Shown here in pieces: positions 33,613 to 43,400 of a stretch of DNA of 64,000 bases. This stretch comes from Zanthoxylum bungeanum. Its lineage: Eukaryota; Streptophyta; Magnoliopsida; Sapindales; Rutaceae. The position numbers were made by a program, and so were the translations under genes. The notes below the pieces were generated by a model that searched no databases, was not told where the DNA came from, and worked only from the letters and a program-made list of their open reading frames with translations. Location: positions 19,056 through 83,055 of the forward strand of contig SKCR01048561.1 in the NCBI GenBank assembly GCA_019454045.1, written 5' to 3'. The stretch's first letter is position 1. Every line of letters starts with the position of its first letter.

Positions 33613-33977
33613 GTAATTCTGGTTTTGCTGCTAGCCTCACAAACCCCAACCCATTTAGCTCCCCAAAGCCCATAAAACACATCCCAAATTAAATAAATAA
33701 ATATTAATTTAAACATTAAACATTAAATAAAATATTTAAACAATTTACCTAATCTAAACCAATCAAATATAATCATACCAAGTTAAAATCAATCAACCAA
33801 TATATTATTCCCAAACTTAAAATATTGTATGCCTAATCAACATAAACTAAATATTCAACCTTCCCTATCTAGCCAAGATTTGTCCCCCCTCAATCTAATC
33901 CTTCCCTTATCCAACACCAAATCAAATCCCTCTTTAATTAGCCAAATCCATTTCCTTGTCAAGCCTAACCCTTTGCC

Positions 33978-33986
33978 TATAAAAAG
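33978..33986 (+). promoter_or_regulatory. TATA box of the Tat/Ogre-like LTR
   Basis: TATAAAAAG followed by a pyrimidine/AC-rich stretch typical of a plant transcription start about 30 bp downstream. Confidence 0.65.
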
Positions 33987-34769
33987 AACCCTTCACCAAC
34001 CTTCTCAACTCTAGCTAGCTCATACACAACACACAGGAAAATCTCAACACAAAGAACCTTAACCTCTCACGACAATAGCAACGAAAAGAACATAAGCAAT
34101 TCCCTTCATCTCCTCCACTCCATAACCGAAAAATAGCACCCTCATAAATCTCTACCCATCACCGAAAATCCCCCCATACAGCAGCCCTCCATCACCGAAA
34201 ACATACCTCCAAACAGCAGCCCAAACACACCAAAACTGACCCAAACCAGTCCCTAAATCACGCCCAAACAGCAGTAATTTAACCCCTAAAACAACAGAAA
34301 AATACACTTAAAACATTCCATAAAAACCTTAAAAACAGTAACTTAAAAAAACTGCATTCATAATCCTTAAAATACTCACACAAGACTACACTAAAAACCC
34401 ACACAAAAACTTGGAACAGTCCGTTGAAACGTCAAAACAGGTGACCTGAACAGTAAGCAGCAAAACAGAGGCCGAACAGTAGCAAATCGGAGTCAAAAGC
34501 AGTAGCAAAAGACGGAGAATGACGACTCCAAACAGTGAGACAACAAACGGGAACAGTGAACCGAAAGAGTTGCGGAGCTTTACCCCTTCCGATCTTCGTG
34601 AAACGCGAGTCCGAGAGACGGCTTAAAAGGTTAGACCTGAGGGTACTCTTCACACTCATCTTTATTTGATTTTTGTTATTTATTTTGATTGTATTTTACT
34701 TGTTTGTTAAATCTTGTTTGTGTATGATGTGTGTTGTGGGTATTGGATGAATGGAAGAGTGTCGTCTCT

Positions 34770-34870
34770 TGTGGTATATAGGATGGAAACCCAGACGTAA
34801 ATTCTGTAGCCGAATCCGAATGAAAGGTAGTGCGGTCTGTACTTGGGACACAACTCCACGTACCGCTTGA
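34770..34870 (+). repeat. Shared 100-bp module, LTR copy 1
   Basis: Contains GGATGGAAACCCAGACG, TAAATT, GTAGCCGAATCCGAATG, TGCGGTCTGTACTTGG and CAACTCCACGTACC. Repeated at 35955-36058, and antisense at 14972-15075 in an unrelated element. Confidence 0.9.
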
Positions 34871-34950
34871 GTAAACGGCACCCTCTTTTACCTTGTGTTG
34901 CTTTGGTTTGTTTATTTTTTGTCACTTGAATTCTGTATGTTGTTTATTTA

Positions 34951-35430
34951 TGCATGATTCAATCAAGCGCATGGGCTTAGTGAGTTAGTCCAAAGGTCCT
35001 CTATTTGAGAGACGAAGAGCCGAAAAGGCCACCTTTGTGACACTACTACACTACTTCGTCGCGCCGGTTGATGTGTGTTCAGTTGGATGCAAGATACGTT
35101 CAATCAGGCATACTTAGTTTGATATTATTGACTTTATCTTTTTATGCATGGTTCAATCAAGTGCATGGGCTTAGTAAGTGGAATGAAAGATCCCTTATGG
35201 GGAGGGGTTAAAACCCTTTACCACGATGCTTTGCCGCACCGGTTGATGTGTGTTCGGATTGGATGTAAGATGTGTTCAATCGGGCATACTTGGTTTTGAT
35301 ATGATTGGCTCTATTTTTGTATGTGTGATGTGACGCACATGGGCTTAGTATGTTGGTCTAAAGGTCCTCTCTTTGAGAGACCAAGAGCCCCAAAAGGCCA
35401 CCTTTACGGCAGTACTTTGCCGCGCCCCTT
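34951..35430 (+). repeat. Tandem repeat of about 185 bp inside the LTR
   Basis: Three units begin near 34951, 35144 and 35320. Each carries CATGGGCTTAGT, AAAGGTCC/AAAGATCC, a 'CTTTRCCGC/TTCGTCGCGCC' block and TTGGATGYAAGAT. A unit of the same type opens the LTR piece at 1-200. Confidence 0.8.
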
Positions 35431-35464
35431 TATTTTGTTGTTTATGTATTGCGTCCCATTTCAT

Positions 35465-35745
35465 GCATCAGGTCTGTTCCCGTTCGAATGCGTTTACGAA
35501 CGCAACTTGAACGCGCATACATTTTGCCTTATCATGCATCAGGTCTCATTTCCGTTCGAAGGCGTTCACGAACGCCATACGAACGTGAGCATTCTATTTT
35601 ATTTCTGTTTGAACGCGTTAACAAACGCCACACGAACGTGAGCATTCTGTTTCATTTCCGTTCGAACGCATTAACAAACGCCATACGAACGTGAGCATTC
35701 TGTTTCATTTCCATTCGAACGCGTTTACGAACGCTACACGAACGC
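35465..35745 (+). repeat. TTCGAACG array D
   Basis: Five to six units of about 49-55 bp: CCGTTCGAAYGCGTT(T/A)ACGAACGC, then CACGAACGTGAGC, then ATTCTGTTTCATTT. It is introduced by GCATCAGGTCT, as in array A. Confidence 0.9.
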
Positions 35746-35954
35746 GAACACACTGAACTGAGATATATTCATCACATGCCATGTATAATTGTTTCTTAGG
35801 TGATTCTTTATGGAACCACACATAGTCATTCTTATCTTTGTGCACATAATAATGAAAAGCATGTTTATTCCATTAGTTGCGTCGTTTGCCTTAGTCTTGA
35901 TTTAACGCATTACGATTTATATACCTATGCCATGATGACTTTGGAGTATTATTT

Positions 35955-36058
35955 CTTGTGATATATCAGATGGAAACCCAGACATAAATTTCGTAGCCGA
36001 TTCCGAATGGACGGTAATGCGGTCTGTACTTAGGATACAATTCCACGTATCACTTGGA
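35955..36058 (+). repeat. Shared 100-bp module, LTR copy 2
   Basis: Second copy of the 34770-34870 block, about 1.2 kb downstream. It has roughly a dozen differences by eye and the same landmark order. Confidence 0.9.
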
Positions 36059-36518
36059 AAAGTGCTCACATGTATGCTTGTGCGGTTATTATGTATGCTT
36101 GTGTTTTTCATGAATATGATATGCTGAATGAAGTTGTATGTTCATTGTTACTTTGAGGTATTTTCAGGTATGTGTTCTTAGATATGAGATATATATGAAA
36201 TGTATGTATAAGTGTTATTTTGTACCCGTGAATATAGAAGCATGATATTCTTAGGAATAAGTGTTACTTAAGCCTGATTAAATTATTATGTAAATCCTTT
36301 CATTACAAGTGACATAAGTAAGGGACCATTCCGAACCCAACGGTTTGAGGTCTTCCCTTGCGAGGGGTGAGTGCGGCCTTAAATCTCATTTTCCCGGTTC
36401 ACACCGGGTGGCGACTCCATTATTCTCCGGTTTAGTCCATCGTGGCTACTCTGTACTCCCAACCGGGCCGCGAGCCCGGGACAGCATGCGTCGCCCCAGA
36501 TTTCATGTGTTCCCACAG

Positions 36519-36538
36519 TCTGGCGACTCCACTGGGGA
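36519..36538 (+). promoter_or_regulatory. Primer binding site, tRNA-Arg type (Ogre-like)
   Basis: TCTGGCGACTCCACTGGGGA starts two bases after the LTR end. Ogre elements are known for a primer site of this kind, complementary to a tRNA-Arg. This supports the lineage call. Confidence 0.75.
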
Positions 36539-37678
36539 TAGAGAATCGGCCCCGAATATTGTCTTGTAATGATTGGATTTATGTTTTAATTGACCGTGTC
36601 TATAGTGGATAAAGTGAGGGTTTAATCAAAGGCATTTTGAGACTAGGTAATGGTTTGGTGTCTTCCTTCATTCACTACCCATCTAGAAGGAAAAGTTGTG
36701 AAGGCACCTAGATAGCCATCTACTCGTAGTCTATTGTGATGGACTAATTTGGAGGACTCGTTGTTTATTCCTGACAACAAGCGATAAGAGCCTAAGAGGC
36801 TTGGGTATTTAAGTGAGCCTCGCTCCACCTTCCCTCTGGGGAATCTACAACGGGAAATCCATTTGACAGTCCGTCACACACCATAGCTCATTGGCACGTA
36901 CCTTAGTGTATAAAAAGGGGTGCGCTCACTTGGTCGCTCGAACCATTGAGTGGGGAGACCTAGTTGTGGGCCATCATTCGCCGGTGAGAGCCTTTGTCTA
37001 TACCCTTGCTAACCCACCCATAGACCGGGTTGACTAAAGTAATAATTATTTCCTTGAATATGTGCTTGTGGACCATCCTCATTTGGATGCAGTTGGACTA
37101 TTGTCAGAAATGCGGGCTTGCTGGGCCATTTAAACTGGGGCAAGTTCGTACCTTATGACTATTAGGCCCGAAGCTTCTGAAATGTCGATGGGCCACTTTA
37201 TAAAAATTATTATGTCATGTTTGCATCATCTTTCTTTTGTGCTTGTGTTTGGGAACATCGTTGTTTGGATCCATTTGGACCATTTATCATGGGATATGGG
37301 CTTGTTGGGCCATTTAAACTGGGACAAGAACATATCTTATGACGATTGGGCCAAAAGGCTTCTAAATAACAATGGGCTATTTTATGATTGTGTTCGGAAT
37401 ATTATCATTTGGATTTAGTTGGGCTCTTTGCCATAAGACATGAACTCGTTGGGCCATTTAAACTGGGACGGGTTCACTCTTATGACAGTTGTCCCAAAAG
37501 CTTCTAAAATGATAATAGGCCGATTTGTTTGAGAATTTTATTTGATTTAATATATGTTATATACTTCTTATGCACATCATGCATGCATATACCTTGTTGA
37601 CATCCTCTGTGTCTTAAAAAAGACACCATAGATACCGTTTGGGTTAGAGAAGGGACAAGACTCACTAAAAGAACAAGT
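36539..37678 (+). other. Untranslated leader with tandem repeats
   Basis: Between the primer site and gag. Three units carrying TTGGGCCATTTAAACTGGG occur near 37119, 37304 and 37449, each followed by CTTATGAC and (A)GCTTCTRAA. No convincing ORF. Confidence 0.75.
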
Positions 37679-38986
37679 ATGAGTGAATCGGATATTGAGG
37701 TATCCAGGATAGATCAGTTGGAAAATGGCTTCGCCAAGATTACTGAACAGTTGCAAGCCTTGACTGCTGCCATGACAAATATGGCTGTGCCCCGTGCCGG
37801 GGGAAATTCTGATAATGTGAGGCGTGATGAGCCTCCGAATGGGTCGAGGGATGATATCCCCACTTTTGATGATGACATGGCTGAGTATGCAACAGACAGA
37901 GTAATTGGGTCTCAGGCAGAATTTCAGAAGCTCCGGGATCAGGTTGAAACAGTTACCCGTAAAATGAGGGGTAAAAATGAAGAGTTGTTAGATTATGAGG
38001 CAATGACGTTCGGAGAACAGCTGCCAGCTCAGTTTAAAATGCCCGACATGGTCAAGTTTAGTGGGAACGGAGACCCGAGGGTCCATCTGCAGCAATATGT
38101 CTCAGTCATGAGTTCAATGGGCCTATCACAGCTCCAAGTCCAAAAGATGTTTGGGATGTCACTCGATGGGGCACCTGTGATTTGGTATCATAGCCTTGAG
38201 AAGAATGTTAAGGAAGATTGGAATGAACTAGCTGATGCTTTTCTGAAACAGTATGTTACAGACTTAGAAATTGATTTGTCACTCCGTGATTTGGAGAACA
38301 CTAAGCAGAAGCCGGAAGAAAGCTTCAAGGAGTATGTAGACCGCTGGAGATGCCAGCTTCTGAAAATGCAGACTCGGCCCTCTGAGAATGACCAGATTAA
38401 AGTGATCATCAAGGGCAATAAGCCCTCGATCTACAGCAAGTTGAGGAGAATGACCTCCATGATTGTTGATTTTCGACAGTTGAGGGAAACTGTCATGGAT
38501 ATTGAGGAAGAGGAGGCTGAAAACAGAAAGTTTTATGGCCAGAATAGAAGAACTTTTGGGGGGCCTGCTGAGAACAAGCCCGCTACTGCCGAGGTCGCTA
38601 CCGTCAAGAACCGACATTTCTCTAACCTGGGGAAGCCGTTATCTAAGGTACTTGAGAAGTTGAAGGGACAAGGACTCCTAAAACCCTTAGAGCCTAAACC
38701 ACTTCAAGATCATATACCACCCAACCTTAACCTAAGCTTGTATTGTCACTTCCATCAAAGGAGAGGTCACGAAACTGACAGCTGCACCCGCCTTAGGCAT
38801 GAAATCCAAAACCTCATTGATGCTCACAAAATACCTGACCCAAAAAGAGAACAACCCAACGCATACAGAAATCCCCTACCCAACTACATGATCAACTCTG
38901 GCCTACCCGAAACCCTTGTCCTCCAAACTCTCAACCACTCAGCTTCATTCATAGGAATATGGGATGACAACGGTGGAGAACCATAG
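37679..38986 (+). CDS. Tat/Ogre-type Gag
   Basis: An uninterrupted 435-residue frame starting MSESDIEVSRIDQLENG. A heptad-like N-terminal segment (ITEQLQALTAAMTNM) is followed by a KFSGNGDPRVHLQQYVSVM capsid motif and EESFKEYVDRWRCQL. A variant knuckle, CHFHQRRGHETDSC at about residues 356-369, has the C-x-x-H form usual in Tat elements instead of CCHC. Gag forms the particle and binds RNA. It is intact even though the element lacks pol, so it could be translated if transcribed. After the stop no protease domain follows. Confidence 0.85.
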   Translation: MSESDIEVSRIDQLENGFAKITEQLQALTAAMTNMAVPRAGGNSDNVRRDEPPNGSRDDIPTFDDDMAEYATDRVIGSQAEFQKLRDQVETVTRKMRGKNEELLDYEAMTFGEQLPAQFKMPDMVKFSGNGDPRVHLQQYVSVMSSMGLSQLQVQKMFGMSLDGAPVIWYHSLEKNVKEDWNELADAFLKQYVTDLEIDLSLRDLENTKQKPEESFKEYVDRWRCQLLKMQTRPSENDQIKVIIKGNKPSIYSKLRRMTSMIVDFRQLRETVMDIEEEEAENRKFYGQNRRTFGGPAENKPATAEVATVKNRHFSNLGKPLSKVLEKLKGQGLLKPLEPKPLQDHIPPNLNLSLYCHFHQRRGHETDSCTRLRHEIQNLIDAHKIPDPKREQPNAYRNPLPNYMINSGLPETLVLQTLNHSASFIGIWDDNGGEP

Positions 38987-39246
38987 GCCAAGAAAGAAGG
39001 CAATGTTGCGAATGATGAAATCAACCCTCCTAGTTTATTTGATCATGCATTTTTAATATAGACATTGACTTGGTCTACATGTTCGAATCATTTTCTTTAA
39101 ATGATAATAAAGACATTATTTCGCTGAATCTCTTCTACAATATGAGTATATTTGAGAAAAACATTCAACCTTGGCACTATGAAATTCAGTGATGTTTAGG
39201 ACACGGGGAATCTTCAGGAACAACAACAGTACAGTCAGTTTCAGAA

Positions 39247-39680
39247 ATGAATCAGTATCAGTTTATGGATGAGTCCCAGGGCCGAGGCCCGCATCAGTAT
39301 CAGCTTGGGGGCGAGGCCCACATCAGTTCAGTATCAGTTCTGCCGGGAATGGCATTATGTGGGGCGAGGTCTGTATCAGTATCAGTCTGGGGGGCGAGGC
39401 CCATATCGGCATCAGTCTTGGGGCGAGGCCCGTATCAGTATCAGTCTGGGGGGCGAAGCCCATATCAGCATCAGTCTTGGGGCGAGGCCCGTATCAGTAT
39501 CAATCTTGGGGCGAGGCCCATATCAACATCAGTCTTGGGGCGAGACCCGTATCAGTATCAATCTTGGGGCGAGGCCCATATCAGTATCAGTCTTGGGGCG
39601 AGGCCCACATCAATATCAGTCTTGGGGCGAGGCCCATATCAGTATCAGTTTGGGGCGAGGCCCACATCATTATCAGTAAC
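39247..39680 (+). repeat. 29-bp tandem repeat
   Basis: Fourteen or so units of the type GGGGCGAGGCCCATATCAG plus TATCAGTCTT. Because 29 is not a multiple of three and few units hold stops, long open frames appear in all three forward frames. These are by-products. It lies where Tat-lineage elements carry 3' UTR tandem repeats. Confidence 0.93.
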
Positions 39681-39794
39681 GGTTCGGAAATGGACCATTA
39701 TCACATCTCACCGAAAATGGCACTCCGAAAATGGAGCATGGTTCAAAATGGACCATCATCTCATCACTTGCCGAAAAGGGCACTCCGAAAATTC

Positions 39795-40570
39795 TTACAG
39801 AGGTATGCTTTGACGCTTTGTAACATACCTAAATCATTCCCAATGATTAGGATGTCATCAACATATATGACTAAAAATACGACCATGCTACCACTGGCCT
39901 TCTGATATACACAGGATTCTTCCGAATTTTTGAGAAAACCAGACGATCTAATAATCTCGTCGAATCGAAGATTCCAACTTCGTGAAACTTGTTTAAGTCC
40001 ATAAATGGACTTCTTAAGCTTACATATCATGCCCGAGTTTTCGCTGGACGCAAAACCTTCCGGCTGTTCCATATAGATTTCTTCATCAGGAAATCCATTT
40101 AGAAAAGCCGTTTTGACATCCATTTGCCAAATCTCGTAGTCATGATACGCAGCTATAAAAAGAAAAATCCGAATAGACTTAAGCATTACTACCGGCGAAA
40201 AAGTTTCATCGTAGTCGACGCCAGGTCGCTGCGTGTAATCTTTTGCTACCAGTCGGGCCTTGTAAGTTTCAACCTTACCGTCAGGCCTGCGCTTCCTCTT
40301 GTAAACCCATTTACAACCGATAGGAACAATTCCTTCGGGAAGCGGAACCAAGTCCCAGACTTGATTCTCATGCATTGAGTCTATCTCGGATTTCATGGCA
40401 CTTTGCCATTTCACGGAGTCGATGTCCAACATCGATTCTCTATAGGTGAAAGGATTTGTCTCTTCAACTAAGAGAACATCCAGACTCTTTTCTTGTATCA
40501 AATACAAGCGTTCAAGAGGTCTAGATACCCTTTTCCGACCTACGGAGTGTGTGTGTTGAAGGTCCTTCAT
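39795..40570 (-). pseudogene. copia reverse transcriptase, truncated
   Basis: The frame contains WQSAMKSEIDSM, GCKWVYKRKRRPDG, KARLVAKDYTQRPG, QMDVKTAFLNG, SIYGLKQVSRSW and the catalytic YVDDILIIGND. It copies element RNA to DNA. The reading frame ends about 20 residues after YVDD, where the sequence changes to the neighbour's. A frameshift near 40545 separates it from the integrase frame. Confidence 0.9.
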
Positions 40571-41582
40571 CTACTTGAACTTCAGGTTCCTCCGTTGGTT
40601 CGTTGTTTTCAGGTTGGACTTCATCAAGCTCAACCTGTCTATGATTACCACCTTCTGACAAAAATTCTACTTCTAGAAATTTTACGAAGCGAGCTACGAA
40701 CACATTTCGATGCTCGGTATCATAGAACAGATATCCCCTCGTATTCGAAGGATATCCGACAAACCTAAACTTTTGCCCTCGAGGCGAAAGCTTATCTAGC
40801 TGAGTCACCCTGATAAAGGCAGGACAACCCCAAACCTTAATATAATTAAGATTTGGTCTCTTACCGAACCATATCTGATACGGACTCGTAGGAACATCTT
40901 TTGAAGGAATCTTGTTCAAAAGATGTGCGGCTGTTAAGAGAGAGTAGACCCACAAATAATAGGGCAAATCTGTGAAACTCAACATTGATCGGACCATATC
41001 CAATAAAGTCTGATTTCTCCTCTCAGACACTCCATTGTGATGTGGAGTACCTGGAGAAGTATATTGAGCGAGAATCCCATTATTCTTCATATAATCCATG
41101 AACTCACCACTCATATATTCGCCGCCTCGATCTGATCGAAGGCATTTAATATATTTACCAGTTTGTTTTTCTACTTCATTTCGGAACTCTTTGAACTTTT
41201 CAAAGGTTTTCGATTTATGTCGCATCAAATAGACATAACTGTACCGTGACAGATCATCGGTAAAGGTAACGAAGTACGAATAACCACTGTGAGCAGTTTG
41301 ACTTTGTGGACCATATATATCAGAATGTACGAGTTCCAGTAAATTAGTGGCGCGGTGTCCAACACCAGAAAATAGGGCTTTGGTCATTTTACCATGAATA
41401 CATGATTCACAAGTTGGATAGGATTCAATGGTAAGATCTGGTATCAAACCATTCCTAACCAATTGGGTAAGGCGTTTAACGCCAATGTGACCAAGTCTTA
41501 TATGCCAAAGTTCAGTATTATTAATTACAGGTAAACTACGTTTATTAACTCCAGTATTTAATATATCTTTTGAAGTTTGCAA
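40521..41582 (-). pseudogene. copia integrase
   Basis: A pre-integrase region (LWHIRLGHIGVKRL, C..C in PTCESCIHGK) is followed by the DDE core: D in LVHSDIYGP, D in [10 protein letters not shown] in HNGVSERRNQTLLD. The C-terminal region includes WGCPAFIR and FVGYPSNTRGY. The frame is long and clean at 353 residues. It is separated from RT by a frameshift and from gag by degraded sequence. Confidence 0.9.
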
Positions 41583-41678
41583 TGTATAATGACCATGCTG
41601 GTTTGGACAACAAAGGATCTGAATATAATTTTTATCATATAAATATAAAGAACTATTCTTAATATTAATACAAAAGCC

Positions 41679-41876
41679 TTATGTATCCAATACAAAAAGT
41701 GATATAATATTAGCTACACATCCAGGTACAAAATGGCATTCATTCAACAAAAGTGTCCCATTCGGCAATGAGATCTCGCATACTCCCACTGCAACTGCAT
41801 CCAAAGAGTCTCCACTCCCGAACCGCAACTGCATCTCCCCGGGCTTCAGCCTCATACTTTCCTTGAGCACCTGCAA
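41679..41876 (-). pseudogene. copia protease-region remnant
   Basis: The segment reads MQLRFGSGDSLDAVAVG…LPNGTLLLNECHFVPG.NIIS, the part downstream of the protease active site. The zinc knuckle and D(S/T)G active site expected between gag and here are missing. A deletion near 41880-41915 must have removed them. Confidence 0.7.
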
Positions 41877-41914
41877 CGAATTGCAAAAGCCCTCTTAGGC
41901 TTAGCAATCTTCGC

Positions 41915-42643
41915 CTATTGTTGAGGACCAAAAGCCTTCTTCTTCTTTCCTTTCTTCTTATTTCCCTTGGACCATCCTTGGGAAGAAGCAGAAAGAGAAG
42001 TAGTTCTAGGAGGGCGAGTCGGTACTCCATTCTTAAGGTCCTCTTCTGCCGTGAGCAACATCCTATGTAGCTCTTGGTAGGTACAGACAGTCTCATTCAT
42101 GTTGAAGTACATCACGAACTGGCGATATGAAGCTGGAAGCGAACCAAGAATGACACTCCTATCGAGAATGTCATTCAAGATGAGATTATGTTGCCTCAAC
42201 TGATCGATCAAATCAATCATCTGAAGAACATGTGGGCTAACATCTTGCCCCTCATCCAGACGCGCATGGAACAATTCCATTGCGACTTTGTGAACAATCA
42301 CATGTTCTTGGTTCTCAAACGATTGTCTCAATCGCGTCATCATACTATAGGAATCTAGCATACCATAGTATTGTTTCTTTAGTTTCGGAGACAGCGAACT
42401 AAGGATGTATGATTTAACTCTTAAATCATCATCCTTCCAAGTTTCAAAAACTTGGCGTTCCTCCTCCGAAGCATCCGCACCCACAGCAAAGGGCAACGGA
42501 CCCTCAAGAACATATCTCAGCTTTTCGGAATCAATGACAATCCTCAAATCCAATTCCCAGTCTGCGAAGTTCTCAGCGCCTTTCAGTTTGTTCGCATCAA
42601 GCATATGCGCAAACTGATTTGTGGATTGTGCCACCATCGCCAA
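41915..42643 (-). pseudogene. copia gag, C-terminus deleted
   Basis: 242 residues with the UBN2-type gag pattern: LDANKLKGAENFADWELDLRIVID, VFETWKDDDLRVKSYILSSL, VSPHVLQMIDLIDQLRQ, ILGSLPASYRQFVMYFNMN. It ends in a Lys-rich stretch and a stop, before any zinc knuckle. The start (MAMVAQSTNQF) lies about 740 bp inside the primer site. Confidence 0.85.
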
Positions 42644-43385
42644 TCTATCATATAGATCATGAAAAACGGTTAGCAGAAATTAAGTAGTTTCATATAATAT
42701 CAAAAGCATAAACTAGATCATGGATTTTTAATCTAAAAATGCCACTCCCACTAAATCATGCAATACTGTAGTCCCAAAACAGAATACAAAGATTTAATAT
42801 TTAAATTAAATACAAATAGTGAAAAGTGGATCCCGTGAATATATTTCAGCTCACAGCAGAGGCACGGTCTCGCCTACGTATAATCATCAGGTAGACAACT
42901 CATTTGTCAATCACTCAATAGTGACTCCTGGGTTTCCGGTCCTGGTCGTTTCTCGTTGTCGCTGCGAAGGCAGGCCCACAAGGAGACGTACCAATGTTAA
43001 ACTCGTCAATGATAAACTCAAGTTACTTACGTAATCCTGACAGCTAGGGCACGTTCAGAATTCCTATTTCGCTTGAATTTATCTAGTATCTGATATACAT
43101 CCGGTATAAATAAATCTCTATCGGCTACACCCTCACAGCAGAGGCACGGTCTCGGATGTAGTCACAGAGAAGTATTCATAAACCGTATTGACAAGACGGA
43201 CCACATAACATGCATCAAATACATAATTACATTAAAACCTTATTAATTAGGTATTTTCCCCTAAGTGTCATACACCCTAAATCTAACCAAATTAGATTAT
43301 AATAAGCATGTATAAAGTCAAGAAAACATGATTAAACATTGATTTAATTAAAGCTAATCATTTTCGGGGGCCTAGAATCAGACTT
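42644..43385 (-). other. Untranslated leader of the truncated copia element
   Basis: No ORF recognised. The string CTCACAGCAGAGGCACGGTC occurs twice (about 42850 and 43132), a direct repeat within the leader. Confidence 0.7.
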
Positions 43386-43397
43386 GCTCTGATACCA
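43386..43397 (-). promoter_or_regulatory. Primer binding site, tRNA-iMet type (truncated copia)
   Basis: Minus strand TGGTATCAGAGC, three bases inside the LTR end (…CCCCTACA). Confidence 0.88.
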
Positions 43398-43400
43398 TTT

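Larger units (their letters stand above)
33427..36516 (+). repeat. 5' LTR of the Tat/Ogre-like element
   Basis: Probable TG start at 33427, because sequence to the left belongs to another LTR-like fragment. The end TTCCCACA lies two bases before the primer site. It contains a TATA box, two TTCGAACG arrays, two copies of the shared module and a tandem repeat of about 185 bp. The 3' part matches 1-1150. Confidence 0.8.
33427..39794 (+). mobile_element. Tat/Ogre-like Ty3/gypsy element with gag but no pol, 3' end lost
   Basis: A 3.1 kb LTR, a tRNA-Arg-type primer site, a repetitive leader, a Tat-type gag and a 29-bp tandem repeat region follow in order. No protease, integrase, RT or RNase H is present before the junction with an antisense copia RT near 39795. 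Tandem repeats in the 3' untranslated region are known for the Tat lineage. The layout therefore suggests a gag-only derivative whose 3' LTR was removed. Confidence 0.8.

Noticed and set aside
39247..39905. Three overlapping Gly/Ser/Gln-rich ORFs
   Set aside because: They arise from a 29-bp repeat without stops read in all three frames.
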